Below are positions 12,436 to 26,420 of a stretch of 64,000 bases of DNA, one piece after another. The stretch comes from Pyrocephalus nanus (taxonomy: Eukaryota; Chordata; Aves; Passeriformes; Tyrannidae), in assembly GCA_038380795.1 (NCBI GenBank), contig CM076259.1, positions 103,651,739-103,715,738 on the forward strand. The letters are read 5' to 3'. The notes under the pieces are model-generated. The model was not told where the DNA came from and ran no database searches. It saw nothing but the letters and a program-made list of their open reading frames with translations. Made by a program: the position numbers and the translations under genes. Position 1 is the first letter of the stretch. Every line of letters begins with the position of its first letter.

Positions 12436-15400
12436 CAATCCTTTGCTGTAAATCCCAAGGGCTTGGGCATCTCCTAGCACTATGTCTGTATTTTGCATTC
12501 ATACCAAATAGTCACTGCTAGTTGACACGTTCACTGGAATTTTGCTTTGTGCCTTGCCAAGGAAGACATTATCAAGCAGCTAAAGCCACTCCAACAGAAA
12601 GACTCCCAAAATCTCATAGAAATTTGAAAATAGAGACAGAAGAGGCAACCTACTCTCTGTCTTTTCTCCTGGAAGGATATTGTGTCTTTCATGATCAATT
12701 TGTCTAACCTACTCTTTACAGTCCTCCAGTGGTGGAACAGTTGGCTGTCCTTTCCACCCAGAAAACGTTACCTTATGTTTATCCTAAATTTCTCTTGCTG
12801 CTGTTAAGCTCACTGCTGCTTTTCCTAGCCCAGTTAGTGAGGGAGGGATTTTTTTTTTTTTTAATTCTGTATCTTGATCATATAGCCAAAAATAATTATA
12901 AACTATCTTTTAAGTCTTCTCTTTCTTGAAAAAAAAAAAAAAAAAGCATCTCATGCACAGAATCCAGTGCTCAGTGAATTCTCCCAAGAGATCCCACAGG
13001 TTTACTGATATATGCTGGATATCAATCACAATATCTCCAGCCAAGTTCTTTCCAGTGCTAAATAGCACAGGGAGATTATGCACCCAGTTACATGGGTTTG
13101 TTTATCTCTTTTCTCCTGAGTCTGATCCTATTTTTTCCCTGAAGGAGGGCAAAGATCTTTGATTGCAGCTAGTAGTCACTGGAAGCGTTCTAGTTCAAGG
13201 TGAAGTGTTGGGGTTATGCTCCTTGGGATCTCTGGGCTGGTATCAGAGACAAAATCCAGCCAGAGCTTTCTCTGCACTAAGCAAGGTCCTCTTCCAAGGT
13301 CACTGATTGCTTCTGCCAAACTCTATCATTCACCTTGAATACAAATGCAAGTGACAGTATGATCTCATGAACTTGTCTTATAATTGCTCCTATTAGTCCA
13401 AGATTCTTGACCTTCTGGATTTCAGAGGATGCTTGGATTTTTTTTAAAACTATTTTTGCCATCATTATAATTTCACACCGTGGTCTTGGTTATGTTAGGC
13501 AGTCAGAGATGATCTTCAGGCCGTGGACTCACTTAGCAATGAATGCAGTAGATGCTCTGAGAAGGTGAAGTCTCTAGAGGAGATTTTTTAAAGTGATTCT
13601 ACCTTTGTACTTACACAACTTGCCCCTGAGCTCATCATGGGAAACAGAGATCCAGCACCTGTGAAGGCTAAAATGAAGACAGAACCTGCACTATGAATAG
13701 TTCTTGTTATCCACATTTGCAGAAATGTCCCCTTCCAGGGAACTTCCTTTCACTCCAGACTCAGTCTTTGCAATAAAGACCTGATTGTATATGTAAATTT
13801 CTGGATTATCTGGAAGGTCCTGAAAACATCACAGGAACAAATGGACTCTACTACACATGTAGACAAATGTCATGGGTGTCAGTGCAGAGTCCTTTGTGCT
13901 TCTGAAGGTCATTTAACTTTCAGCAATTACTATCCAAATGCAGTGTCGGTAGGAATTCCCTTTCTAGGAAAGAATTTTAAAAAAGATCCCTCAAGGAGCT
14001 TCATGCAGTTTTTTTGCTGGTATAAACCAGAACAGAGCCACTCTAGCAACCATGTTCTTGAGAGTGGTAATGAGGTTTCTCTTCTGTTTCATTCTGAAAC
14101 TTTACACAAGGTGTCACAGCACCTGATAGAAGTACAAGCTTTTATCAGGCCACGTCTACTTTCTTATAATATCTCTGACAGGCTAAGGCTGTCTGCAGCA
14201 CTTTGACAAGCTCTTTTTGGAAGAATGTTCGTCACCTGGCTCTCCCAGTTGCAGAAGTTTCTCCATGTATTGCCTTGCATCTGGTGACGTTTCTAGTCAT
14301 ACAAATTGACACACCTTGTTTAATCTGTCATTGCTGCTGAAGTGCCATCTTCATAGGTACTCCACTTGTTCACTTTCTATGTAAAACAAATGGATCATTC
14401 AAAATATCATTCATTAATTCACCTTCCCAACACAAGTAGGGTGTGCAGATTGCCTGAAAAATGCTCTTCTGACAGCACCTTGTTATTTTTTCCTGCAAAA
14501 GAGTTTCATATTACGTGACTCATAGACACATGTCTAGTAACACCTCTGGAACAGGGAATAAGGAACTCTTCCCTTGTTGCAGACCAAAAAGACCTTTCAT
14601 GGGCTACAGACTAACATATACTTCAGTGATGTGAGAATGGACAGCTGGGTAAGAAAAAAAGTCCATTCAATTCTTTTTGAAAAGATTGTAAGAAATGAGA
14701 AATATAATGTGAGGATTTTAGATGTATTTTCTCAGCTTTCAGCAACCCCTGATTTAGGGAAAATAGAAATAAATAGCAAATGTTCAGATGACAGTAATAA
14801 GGGTTGGCCTGGAGGAGGGCACAAAAACCAAAAGTAACACGGTGCAGATCATTTGTAATGAAGAAAGACATAGGCTACATTCAGCCTTTGGGAAGATAGG
14901 TTTTCACGCTTTTAATAGACAGTAAAATCATATCTGAATAAAACATGGGGAATGTTAGCAGCTGAAAGGCAAAACCCTTTGACTATTAAAGTCTCTTCTG
15001 ACTGGCTACTACAGACCTGACAGAGGGACAGGAGCTGTGGATTACTGTTAGCAAAGTTTCTTGAGCGGGCTGAGCTTTGCTGGATTTAGTGCATAAGAAC
15101 AGCTGTAATGAGCAGAGTGTCTGTCATCCTGTGCATATGAAGGAAAGGGGAAGAAAGAGAAAGGAGAAAAATGTGGTTAGCAGTTGGCATGAATCAGCAT
15201 GACTCTACTGGCTTTGACAGAGCTCTGGTGGAGCCCTTCCAAGTCACTCATATAAGAAGCAGGGTTAATGACTGAGATCGTATAAAGACATAGAAGAACT
15301 TTATTTGGATAGTTGTATAGACTCATAGTTATAACTATTATATTCTGACAAAGAAGGAAGCTATGCATCTGTCAACTTGTCCAGAGCGGTTACCATCAAC

Positions 15401-18400
15401 TATATATGGGGTCTGACTTTAGGATGTGGAGGATACTGGCTTCAGTGGAGATCTGCCAAGAGTATTAAATGGCAAATAAACTGAAGCAGCTATAAATTCA
15501 GACTGGAGATTTTGTTCAGAATAGAGTGAATGATCCAAGCTGCTTTTCTGCAGTAGAAACCAGACTGGCTTGCTTCTGAAAATCTCAGTACTTTGCGACC
15601 TGAGGGTATCAAAAGGTAACAACTGAAAGTGATAGGGCAGTTTATCATTTGAATTTGTCTGAACGTGAGGAAAAGTTTCAAACCAGGGTGGAAATCATTC
15701 ATTCACAAGAGTGTGTGTTGAATTAACTGTTTTATTCTACTTTTAATAGACAAAAGTGCCATTTATTGATTAGAAAGGAGTATATCACCCTATTACTCCT
15801 TGACATTCTGTAACTCCAGGACACTCAACCATTTCTGCATTAACAAGAACATATTGAAGAAATATTCCAAAACGAGACCTTTTGGATTATTTCCCAAAAG
15901 CTCCAAATACAATAATAATGTTCTTCAAATTATCATAAGCATTGATTTCTCCTTAATTTTAAATGGGCACACTGTGACAGTAAAACATTTTAACTTTACT
16001 TGTTCAATAGCAATATTTTAGTAGAAAACTCTCTAATTAGCCTGTGTGTTTTCCATTTGCTGCTTAATGGTGATAAATGAGATATAATTCAGGCCAAAAT
16101 TAACATCATTGGAGAATTATGCTGAAGAAACCACCCTTTTATATTTGAACTTAACTAGTTTCTCCTCAATGAGTTGAAACGTGTTTCTGTCTGATATACT
16201 GGGTCATATCTCAAGTAAAGTCACATGCACCGAGTTTCAGGCAGGAAAATGCTAACAGCTTTAATGTTCCCATACTCAATTTGACAGAGGCAAATAACTG
16301 AATTTTTATGGGAAAAGGTTGGATTTGGAGTAAATGTTTGTTTCTGAGTGATAATAAAGGAAAGACTGATGTGATGATCATACTTGATAGTGTTTAGGGA
16401 AAATGATGATGCATCTGTCTCTTTGATGGATTCCTATTCTAGCCAAAGCTGGCAATACAGAATCCTGGGAATACTATTGCAATTTTTTTTCCCAAAAAAC
16501 ATTCTTCAGTTCTTCATTCTGAGAAAGATATAACAAAATTAATCAGGCATGCATGGGAGTACATGTGTGTTACATGTATGTATGAGAGAGCGATTTTGGA
16601 TTTAAAAAGAGGCAAATTACTGACAGACTATAAATTCAGTAAAATGAAATTTTAGACCTTTTGCCTCCAAGATGGCTAAAAATTACTCAACCAGCTATCT
16701 AGAGGTGCACGTGGAAACCAGAATTTTTTGGGTCACATGGAGTGGACCATGCCCTACTGTGCTATGATGTGTCAGACCAAAAACCCAATGAATTCAGAAA
16801 TCATCACAGTCACTCCAGGCCATTCATATTGATTTAAAATTTGAAATATTTTAATATTTCCTTTCAGATTCTAGTCTGCTATGGGTTATGGAAGATGGAG
16901 GTACTAGAATTTTTGAAATATCTTCAGACAAGCAAATCACTGTATGTTTTGGTTAAAACTGTTCTCAGCAAAACCCATAATATTGCTAATTACATCGCTA
17001 CTTTTAGATTTCAGAATTAATAGTTTGATGGAGATAAATGGCAAAAATCACAACTCAAGTCTTTTGCTCCAGGCTTTTCAAAATGTCTTTCATAACCGCA
17101 AAAGTTATCACCTACTTCCATGAGCTGCAGCAGTAACACAGTCTGGGTTCCATTGCACTTGCAGTCAAAGCTCTAATATTGAATAGGGTCTGAGAGCAGA
17201 GCAAGGCTTTGCATGTCTGGGACATTGGAGCCCTCCAAGCATACCTCTCTACTTTGGCTCCTCTGCTACCTGATCAGTGGGTGGTGCATGCTGCAGCCTT
17301 TTCATCCATGGGGTCATTTAGAGCTTCTCTCTCTCTCTGAGCCTGCCCCCAATTTTCAAGGAATTGCTAAAAACATATTTTTTGTATGATTGTCCTTATG
17401 TTAAATTTGGATACTGTCACAAGTGTAAAATCTGTTAGAATCAAGTAGATAGATATTTTATGTACTTAAATGCACTCAAGAAACTTCTCTCAACAAGCAG
17501 GGTAGACAACAGACCGTCTCTTCATATAGCATCAGGACGTGCAAACACCATTTTCTTCCAGCTGAGAATTAGGGCTGTATCTCTTCCCTGCCAAAGGCTT
17601 TGACAGTAGGTGATAAACCCATCAGTGCTTGACTGAGGAAGCCCTGCCTTGGGGACAGTGGAGTGCGTGCCAGCTTTGTAACCTTCGATAACACCTTTCT
17701 GAGCCTGTGGTGCTTTTCGAGTTTTGTTTGGGATTCAGGGTTGTAAAACTCCTTCTCTCTGGGAGCACCAGCTGCTTAGTGCCTGTGTCTTGTTATTTCA
17801 GTTTGCTACTAACCTTTCCTTCCCTCCCCTCCCCTCTTTCTATAAAACCTATGGAACCGAATCAGCTAATTGGGAAAGAACTGACTATTGTGCTGACTCA
17901 TGCCCATCAACAGCTCTCTTAACAAACTTGTGAATGGAGGATGAGAATTACTGCTAATGGTCCACAAGGAGCAAAATAACTCTGTTTGATATTCAGATCC
18001 ACAGCTAAACAGAAGTGGCAGTGGGGACAAAACAAGATACTTCCATTAACTCAACTGATGCAGAGTACTCATAAAGAAAGAATGCCATTTTAAAGCTAAT
18101 TTTTAGGCACTAGTAGAATTTAAGCAAAAAATCTGCATACACCTCACTGCAAAATGCTCTCACAAGCCAAAAGGGCACCACTGAGTTAGTGTAAATGTCC
18201 ATTTCTTGAGCTTTCTCTACCTATTCAGTCACTGTGAAAAGGAGGTGAAAATGACCTGCCTTGCCCTCTACATGGGAAGTGAAATTTCCTCACTTTTAGA
18301 ATCGAGTTCCCAAAGGAGAAATGAAGTAATGTGATATTCAGAGCAGCAACACTTAACATTTAAGCCTCGTTGAATTCACAGCTGCTGCACTAGGTATCTG

Positions 18401-20989
18401 GTCTTACACACACCAGGCAACAAGGCTAAGCAGCACGTTCACAACAGCTGGCAGGCTGTGGGGAACACTGCCTTTCCTGGTTAGCAGAAAAGACTGAAGA
18501 ATGGAGTTTTCTATGTTTTTTTCCCTCAGGGCTAGGTTTAGACTCACTTCAGGTCAACTAGAAAGTACTTGTTAGTCTCTGGGAGGGTGAATATTTATAT
18601 CTTCTTGCTCACAGTTTTCTTTTTTAAAGACTGAGATGGTGGAAGCCCTTTCTAGTGGTGACTGGAGACCACCCTGAGCAGCACTGGGATGTTTGGTGTT
18701 CAGCCCCACTGCTGGCTAAACAGTCATCCCGGGCAGAAGCAGGGGAGGAAACAAAGAGAGAGAAAATAACTCTACTGTCAGTAATTTAATGCCTGCCTGC
18801 CATTAATATGTTCTCTGAGCAGTGAGGACTTTTCCTCTCACAAGGAGATTTTGGCAAGCATGCCTATTTTGTGTTTACGGATGCAATGTCAGGTTATGTC
18901 AGTGACGAGCTCAGTGTTTTTAGGACTTAATTAGATGTGTATTTGCTGTGTAATTTAGGATTGGGGGAAATTTCTTGAGTAGCAAAATGCCAAATATAGA
19001 AACTAAAAAGTTTCTGAAAAGGATATTATTTGTTAACTTTGTTATTGTTAAATACATTGACTATGTCTGTCTTCTATTTTTTATTAAGTGTTGTTCCAGG
19101 TGAATTAGTATAGCAGAAAGGTCCCATATTCACATGTTTTCAGATAGGTTCAGATAGGATAGATGTCATATGGAAAGTTACATTATTCCTATTAACTTCA
19201 AGGAAATGTAAAAACGAGAAACTCATCCTTACACATGAGATGCTATTAATTAGGTCAGATATAATCTATTGCCTAATGAGATCCTTTGGACTTTGAATAT
19301 AGCTTCTGTTTTATTCAGAGCTTTAGACACTCATTTCAATGTACTAAATACAAATGATTACTGTGATGACATAGGACTAAGAGTGTCCCTGTAACACCAT
19401 CAGTTCCAGAAGACAGTCTGGACTGCATCACATCATCATCACTGCCCCATAAAAGAACAAAACTGAAGTGTTGCAGAGGGTCAAGAACAGTCCTGTGATT
19501 GGTTGCAATCTGAATTTATACTACTTATTAAATAGGGAACTTTGTAATGGGAAATTAAGTGACAGAAGTTTTCAACATACCTTCTTTTCTTCTTTGGGGT
19601 TTTATCTAACATTTTTAATCATTTTTGTGGGCTATATTAAGCAATAATTCATTATGTACCTGATTCAAAGACTATTTAAGTCACTGAAGACAATCCCATG
19701 TAATTCAGCTACCATTCACTACAAAGAGCTTTGGATCAGCCCTAACGGATCCTCAGCTCATCCTAACAGCTCATCCTCAGACTGTATAACAGCTCTGTAT
19801 CAGTGTGACCAGCAAATTAACACTGGAAATTTCAGTTTCTTTTCTCTGCTTTGATTAAGGCTGTCATGTAAATTCTCCCATCTGCACTTTATTAGATATG
19901 TTAAGATGAGCAGCTGTGATCCACAGGGTTGACTCTGGGGTATCATAATAACCACATTCAGTGGTTTACTAAGTGGCAAAAGGAGTCAATCCTTCTTTAC
20001 TCCTTTCAGACTGCACCTGGAAAGCTGGCATGGCCATAGAAATTATTTTTCCCCATTAAAAAAGCAACATACATTCACAGAGACCATTAAAAGTGTGCTA
20101 TTGTGGATGTTTACAAGATATAATATGATGCAGAGCTCCTTAAGGTACTCCACAGGAATTTCAGGGAAACAACAACAACAAAAAAGAAATATGAAAGCTA
20201 CCCATGTCTCCCTTCAGAGTGCATTCAGATTCTTCACAATAAGAGCTAAATTTACAGAAAGGCTTCGCTATGATTTCTGCTTCTGCACTCAGAGCTTTTT
20301 CACTCTGAGTTTTATATAAAGGATGGATTCTAAATGCATGAATCCAGCTGTACTCCATTTTTATAAGGTATGTAAGTTTGTGTCTACATAAATTATTAAC
20401 ACAAACCTTTGTGAAAAATCTTTACTGTCAACTGCACTGCACGTACAAGTAAAAATCACATTTTGAATCCAAGAATCCTTTAAAGAGTCAACTTTTTAAA
20501 ATGGTTTCTCTTCCATTAATTTAAAATTGGTTCTTTTCCATTAATTTCAAGAGCGTCTACCCAGCAACTACAATCTGTAGAGTTTAATATCAAAAAACTT
20601 GCATCATGCCCTTTTTATCCCCAGCTTTCTAGCAGATATGCATGGGGTTTGTCTTGAAAACATCCTTTCTTCATTTCATATCCTTCTTACTGTAATCTTT
20701 CAAATTCTCTTAATGAACTAGCACCATTTCCCAAAGGCTGAGGTAGGATGTTTAGGGCCAGACCATCCTGTCATTACCACACAGCCTTGCACAGAGCTTG
20801 GTGAGTGAGCAATGGGCAGCAGGGAAACTCTACCAGTCCAGAAGAGCACCAATATGTTTTCCACTTCAGTGATGAAGAATGATTCTTGGAAGCAACAAAA
20901 AGCTGATTTAAAAATAAAATAAAATTAAAAAAAAAATCTCAACACACCATCTTGTATAGAACATCTTAACAACAAACCGTTTCTCTTTA

Positions 20990-21600
20990 TCCTGCTGACG
21001 AAAACATTATTAATGTAAATTTCAATTTCCATTAGGGAGAAATCAGCATTTAAATACTGCAGTTAAATTATTTTGTATATCATGTTTGTCAACCAAAAAT
21101 TTGAAATCAGCCTGGTTTGTTTCTCAGGCAATTGGTCGAGAACCAAGCCCCAACAAATTCTGTAAAAATTACCATTATTGATCTAGATCCTGCTTTTTAT
21201 AACCTCTGTAAAAATAAGCTAATTAAAGAAAACATTTTTATTTTAAAGAAACCATTACTATTGAAATATGTTAAATCACAAAAACCTAGTTTAATTTTAT
21301 TTGCCTTTTTATTTTTACATTTTTTCCAGGCAGCATGGATATGCCAGAGATTTATTAGGAAAAGGGAAAAATGTTATTGTGAAAGATGTGATCCAGAACA
21401 TTACTAACCCACATACGATGGCCAGTGCCTTAGTAATGTTTGGCTGAGGCAATGAGGAGGCTTAATGGAGCAAAAGTAGGAGTGTTATAGGATAGCTGGC
21501 TAATTTGCTCACAGTCTTAATTTTTATTACCTTGACAATTACATTGTAAGCAAAAAGTTTAAATAATCATGCTAATTGTATTGATTAGTGATTGCTACAG
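20990..21600. promoter_or_regulatory. Candidate conserved non-coding block
   Basis: A low-complexity-free, AT-rich segment dense in TAAT, ATTA and AATTA homeodomain-type cores, including 'ataatcatgctaattg' around 21565. It has the texture of vertebrate deep-conserved enhancers. This is pattern impression only; no alignment was possible. It also contains the exon-like segment at 21330-21447. Confidence 0.15.
21330..21447 (+). other. Possible exon-like segment (acceptor plus 38-codon frame)
   Basis: A T-rich run ending CATTTTTTCCAG at 21329 makes a good acceptor. From 21331 a frame runs 38 codons (Gln-His-Gly-Tyr-Ala...) to TGA at 21445-21447. A second frame is also open for about 25 codons, so the coding reading is ambiguous. 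No donor or poly(A) signal pairs convincingly. No family recognised. Confidence 0.15.
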
Positions 21601-24322
21601 CATCTCCCAGTAACGATCAGATCTGTCCTAGGGTGTGTCACCACCTTCTCACAGCCAGCTCTGCTCACGAGAAGGTGTTTCACAGCACTGAAATGTTACT
21701 GGTCAGAACAGAGCTCTGCTGCCCTACAACCAGTGACTTCCTCTATTCTGCTGGGAGGCCTGTGTGTGTGCTATGTTTGCACCCAAGGGCAACCCTTGAG
21801 GTAAGTTTTGAAGGAATCAGGGATGGGTTTAAAGCTCAGTCAGGCTCACACTCAAGGTTACATTTCCTTCCTGATTCATCCTTGAGTCTACAAAAATTGG
21901 ATTATATATACAAAGATGTGGATTATACTCATTAAGGCTAGGGAGCACCAGATGATTTGAAATGCACCATTACATCCTGGATGAAGACACAGGATGAGCT
22001 CAGCTGACTGTGGGAGATCTCCCTGCCCTCAGGCTGCCAATGGCCAACCTTTCCCTGTAGGGCACAGTAAAACAATTGGTGACACTTTTTCTGAGTTCAG
22101 CTCTCAGCCACAACAGCATCTCGAGGCACAATTTACGCACTAGGGTAGGTTTATAAAAAAACCTCATCATGATGGTACCTCTGGTACTAAACCTGAAAGC
22201 CATGAGGCATTTGAAACCAGCCCAATGGCTGAGTCCACACCCATATCACATTTTCTTATTATGGTCTCTTTTGAATGAGTTATTCACTTGATTTGGGGGT
22301 GAATTAAGGTGATGCCTCTGGGCTATGTGCCATACGAGGTAGTGTTTCACTGCATACTCACACACGGTTTGTGCAAACCCCATCAGGATTTCTGAAGGGA
22401 AAATGACTTCCTCCATCAGCTACAAAGGATTTAGAGGTTGGTTTCTTAAATGTATAAAGGCTAAGATTACTCAGCTCTTCTTTGTGTCCTTTCATTAAAT
22501 AGCAAAAAAAACAATCCAAAGCAATAATTATTCAAACCAGTTGAAATGTCCAACAAGTAAAACCAAAAAGGCCAGCCTAGGCTGAAAATAAGCCCTCTGC
22601 TTTTTCCTCACCATATTGCACACTCGTCCTTATTGAACTGCCTTATCTGATATTTCCACATCTTTTATTCTTCACCACCTTCTCTACTGTATTCCCCTTC
22701 ATCTGCACATCATGCCTAATTTATCATTGGCTGCATATGCATTCATCCAGCAAAAAGTCAAGCCCTTATTCTGCTCCTTGGGGCAGAAAGGTTTATCTTT
22801 CTTTGAAAAGGAGGTTCATGCACACATTTTTTCTCCAAAGAAAGAATAAATAGACAACTGAACTTTTTTAAAAGAGTGGTGCATTTTAGAGAACAACTCA
22901 TGACTAATTTGGGCTAAGCAGAATTCATATACGAGCCTTGATAGAAGAAATTGTCACCTACTATGTGGCTGTTCACCAGTCTGCCCAGTAAAGCCCAGAA
23001 CATTTAAAGATCATTGTAAAAGACCAGTTGGTTTCAGAGGAGAGAGGAACTGAGCTGAATAGCAAACTGCAAAGACCAGATTATGGTCAAGCAGAGGAAG
23101 AGAGCTCTGAGGAGCAAATGATGTTTTTCATGCATCAGTGAATGTTGATTGATGAGCTATGTGGCACAAAAGAGGTGTTTTCCCTGTTTTAGTTTCTTGT
23201 TGATAAGATAGTCTATAGTTTTGCAGGTGTTCATGTTCTTTTGCAATAAAAAGTTTAGAAAAATGTAAAATATTATTTTTTGTTTATTACAGAACTTGGG
23301 GGTAGTTTTACCTAGTATTGCTCAGCATGATAAATTTGATTGCAAACCTAACATTTTGGACTGCTTCCTACTTCAGTGCTAAAGGAAAGTGAAGTACTTA
23401 AGAAGTTTATATATAAATATTAGGTTTAGAAGTCTATGCCCTTAGAAGAACTTCTTCAGTACTTGAGGAGGCTGTTTATTTCCTTCTAGATATAAAGCCA
23501 TGGATTCCCCCTGGAGATCTGGTAGCAGCTGTAGTTCCTTTCTTGAACAAAACCCAGCAGCAAAGAGAAGATACTGGTAATTAGAGATTTCACCTAAGAA
23601 AATGAACTTTTGTCTCTCAGTGTAATATTCAGAATTCAGTCTCAACTCCAAGGGCAATAGGCAGTGACCATTGGATACTGCCCAAGCAGTATCTGAAACT
23701 GTTCAGGCTGAACTGCAGATATGCATGAAGGAGTCCATGGTGTCCAGCCAGAGTCATTATAGGGTAACTCTGCATGCATTCACAAATTTCAGAAAAAATA
23801 TTAAAAAATTATGCATGTAAGCAAAGTCTGTGTTAGAGCCTGAGCACATCCCACATGATATTGTGTCACTCCACAGCAATTCAGTAGTTCTGAATGTACT
23901 TATGCAGCACCAGAAGTCTCACAAAGTGCTCTTATTACAAAAAATTTACATTTTTTGTAATCTATCAAGAAAGGAGAGACTTCCTCCAAATTATCTTCAT
24001 ATAAAACACTTTGCAGCTTTCAGAAAAGTGCAGAATAATAGAAAATTCACAGTCAGTTCAAAATCAGAGACCATTAATAAATACTTTCCCTGAGACTGAT
24101 TTCCCAGAACAGCTAAGAGAGTGATCACTCCTTTTGGATTTTCATGCACAAGGAAACTCTCATGGAGAAAGGGATTGACAAATAATGGATATGGGAAGAT
24201 TAAATTTTATCTGTGTATGCACAACTTTGAAACAAAACCAATATGGGTCATGGATGTGGCTCATCCTAATGGGGGGATCTAGAAGCCAAGTTGATTTTTT
24301 TTCTGAAGAATGTAGGGTTTGG

Positions 24323-24358
24323 TTTTTTTTTTTTGTTTTTTTTTTTTTTTTTTTTTTT
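24323..24358 (+). repeat. Poly-T tract
   Basis: Twelve T, one G, then twenty-three T. On the minus strand it could be an old poly(A) tail, but no retrotransposed body or flanking direct repeat is visible. Confidence 0.95.
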
Positions 24359-26127
24359 GCAGCTGTCACTGACTTATTAAAATATATTGGCACAATTCTT
24401 GCAGGTTATTGTTGCATGTGGTTGTACTTCTTAGATGGGAATTTGTAAGCAGGTCATGACTAAAAGTAATACAAATGCATTCAGCTATTCAAATATTCAA
24501 AATATATCATGCTATACTTATTGGAAACAAAGTCTGACTAGATTATGTGTATACTAGGAACTGATAATGAAACATTGCATTGCATTGGCAATGGCAGTGT
24601 CAGCAACAGAGAAATTACAAACCTTAAATATTTATATAGTAAAATGAAATGCAGCTATTAATGCTTCCAAGAAGCATGCACTGCAGTGCTATAGATAGAC
24701 ATGAAGAATAGAGTTTTGGAATATCTCTAACAGGACAATTTATCATTTTTGCAGAATAGCTCCACATCTGTGGAAAGACAGTCTTAAAGAAATTAGAAAA
24801 AGAGTTGCAAAGGTCTGAACACAAAAAATGGATGTTCCTAAGGCTTAAATACACAGTGGAAAATGAATGTCATAAGTAACCCATTTTTCTGGATGGCTGA
24901 TTTATTTATATTGATTTAAAAACAGTAAGTACACATATTTCTTTCAAATGCTTTGGAAGCCAGTGGTACTTATGGTCCTTCAGAAGATCATATACTTATT
25001 TTCTTTTTGTTACTTTAATTCTTTGAAAAACTACCATTTCAATGGTTATTATTTTTTATTTGAGAAGACTAGGAATAAACCAAACAGCTCTTAAACATAG
25101 AATTAATGGTGTTTAATCTCAGTTGTTTTTTTATTGTTGTTGCTGGAAGAAATCCTGAAGTCCTGTGTAGACCATGAAGAGGAACCCTGAGAGGATACAG
25201 GATCTGGGCCTATTAAACCACTTCTTTCAGCAGCTTCATGGAGCAAAGCTTCCTAGTGCAGTCCCAACTTCATCAACTACTATAAACATGAGGACTACAG
25301 GAGGGCTGGGATTTCTGCTTACTTGTTCCCAAAATGGGATTAAGATTAAACTACAGTGATTTCTGCCCAGTGATGAGAAAAACCTGGCTTGTGGCAACAC
25401 CAAAGTTAGTAATTTAAAGTCTTGGAAAGCTATGCATATAGATTTGGATTGTTTTCAGTTGTCTTGTTTGAGCTGGTGCAAAATTATAGCATTTTTTAGA
25501 GGTAAGAAGGGTTAAGGACATGGCGTGGAGCCCTGTGCTTCAGTTTCTGTTCTCTGCATTTATTTATTGGTTGTTGTTGTTTAGTGTAAGCTCTCTTGAA
25601 CCAGCTGGAAAAGTGAACTAGGAAAGGTTCCTTTCCCTTCTAAAAGGGGCTGTGAGTGATGGCCACAGCCACGTAAATCAGACCAGTTACCAACTAGGGC
25701 TGCCTTCCTCTTCTTGTCCTGCATGGGCTGGTACCAGGAGAGCATCCAGATGAGACCTAACCCAGCAAAATGAAGCAGTGCTCAGTCTGAGGCCAGAAGA
25801 GATCCCCAGCATCCTACCACACAACCAGGTGAACTTCAGCATCAGCTCAGACAAGGATGGGATTGAGTACCACTGTGATACTCTAAGGTGACATCATCTT
25901 CAATTGCTAGGGAAGCACAAGCTTGGTACTCATACAGATATGACAGCCTTTAGTGATTGTTGCCTCCTTAGCTCAGCTTCAACAGAAGCATCCATGTGAT
26001 AACCAGGATGAATATCAGAGTCTAATCATTTGGCATGAACAATGTATGCAAAATGATATTTTTTCCCCATTACTGTATCTCTTGACTCTGAAAAATCAGT
26101 GACAAAAGAAGAGGATGTATTATGCAA
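24359..26127. other. Non-coding stretch
   Basis: No gene, dispersed repeat or regulatory structure recognised. Base composition is ordinary for the window. Confidence 0.5.
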
Positions 26128-26183
26128 GGTTGTGGTGTTTTGTTTTTGTTTTTGTTTTTGTTTGTTTGTTTTGTTTGTTTTGT
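26128..26183 (+). repeat. 56-bp pure G/T tract
   Basis: An uninterrupted G/T run, mostly TTTTTG then TTTG units. Same strand polarity as the tracts at 12.2, 29.4 and 56.1 kb. Confidence 0.95.
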
Positions 26184-26317
26184 CACCTATTTTCCTTGTC
26201 ATGCATTTGACAAAATGTATCTCTTGTATTTAGTTTAATCCAGACAGACATCAGTGGAAACTGATCTGGACCCTTTCTGAAGCTATGGCAGAATGAATCC
26301 AGCATGCTGCAAACAGG

Positions 26318-26420
26318 CCATGTAACACAAGTGTTTATGGAGTGTTGTTACAATCACATCCTGGAAGCAAGCTTAAGCCAACCATCCTAGTAAGCAAATG
26401 CCCTCACTTGTGTTACATGG
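26318..26420. repeat. 16-bp perfect inverted repeat bracketing a 71-base loop
   Basis: CCATGTAACACAAGTG (26318-26333) is followed after 71 bases by its exact reverse complement (26405-26420). The similarity continues a few bases outward with a one-base gap (CAGG-CC against CAGGACC). The loop coincides almost exactly with the 71-bp unit that recurs inverted at 28829-28899. Confidence 0.95.
26331..26401 (+). repeat. Left arm of a distant 71-bp inverted duplication
   Basis: Its reverse complement recurs at 28829-28899 with 69 of 71 positions identical (differences at 26399/28831 and at the base opposite 28848). The central part includes the palindrome GCTTAAGC. No transposon ends, target duplications or coding frame are seen. 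The unit ends coincide with the 16-bp bracket, sharing GTG at 26331-26333. Confidence 0.95.

Larger units (their letters stand above)
12436..24322. other. Long non-coding stretch, AT-rich
   Basis: Nearly 12 kb without a recognisable gene or dispersed repeat. Minor features are a near-duplicate of about 25 bp around the paired 'ttccattaattt' motifs at 20503-20552, a direct repeat GTTCAGATAG at 19140-19160, and an AT palindrome GAAATATTTTAATATTTC near 16842. The 20,990-21,600 part is noted separately. The longest frame (13841-14206, 121 codons) has no domain I can name. Confidence 0.5.

Noticed and set aside
12128..12521. Long K/N/T-rich and F/V/C-rich frames on both strands
   Set aside because: Product of a G/T-only tract that has almost no stop-forming composition.
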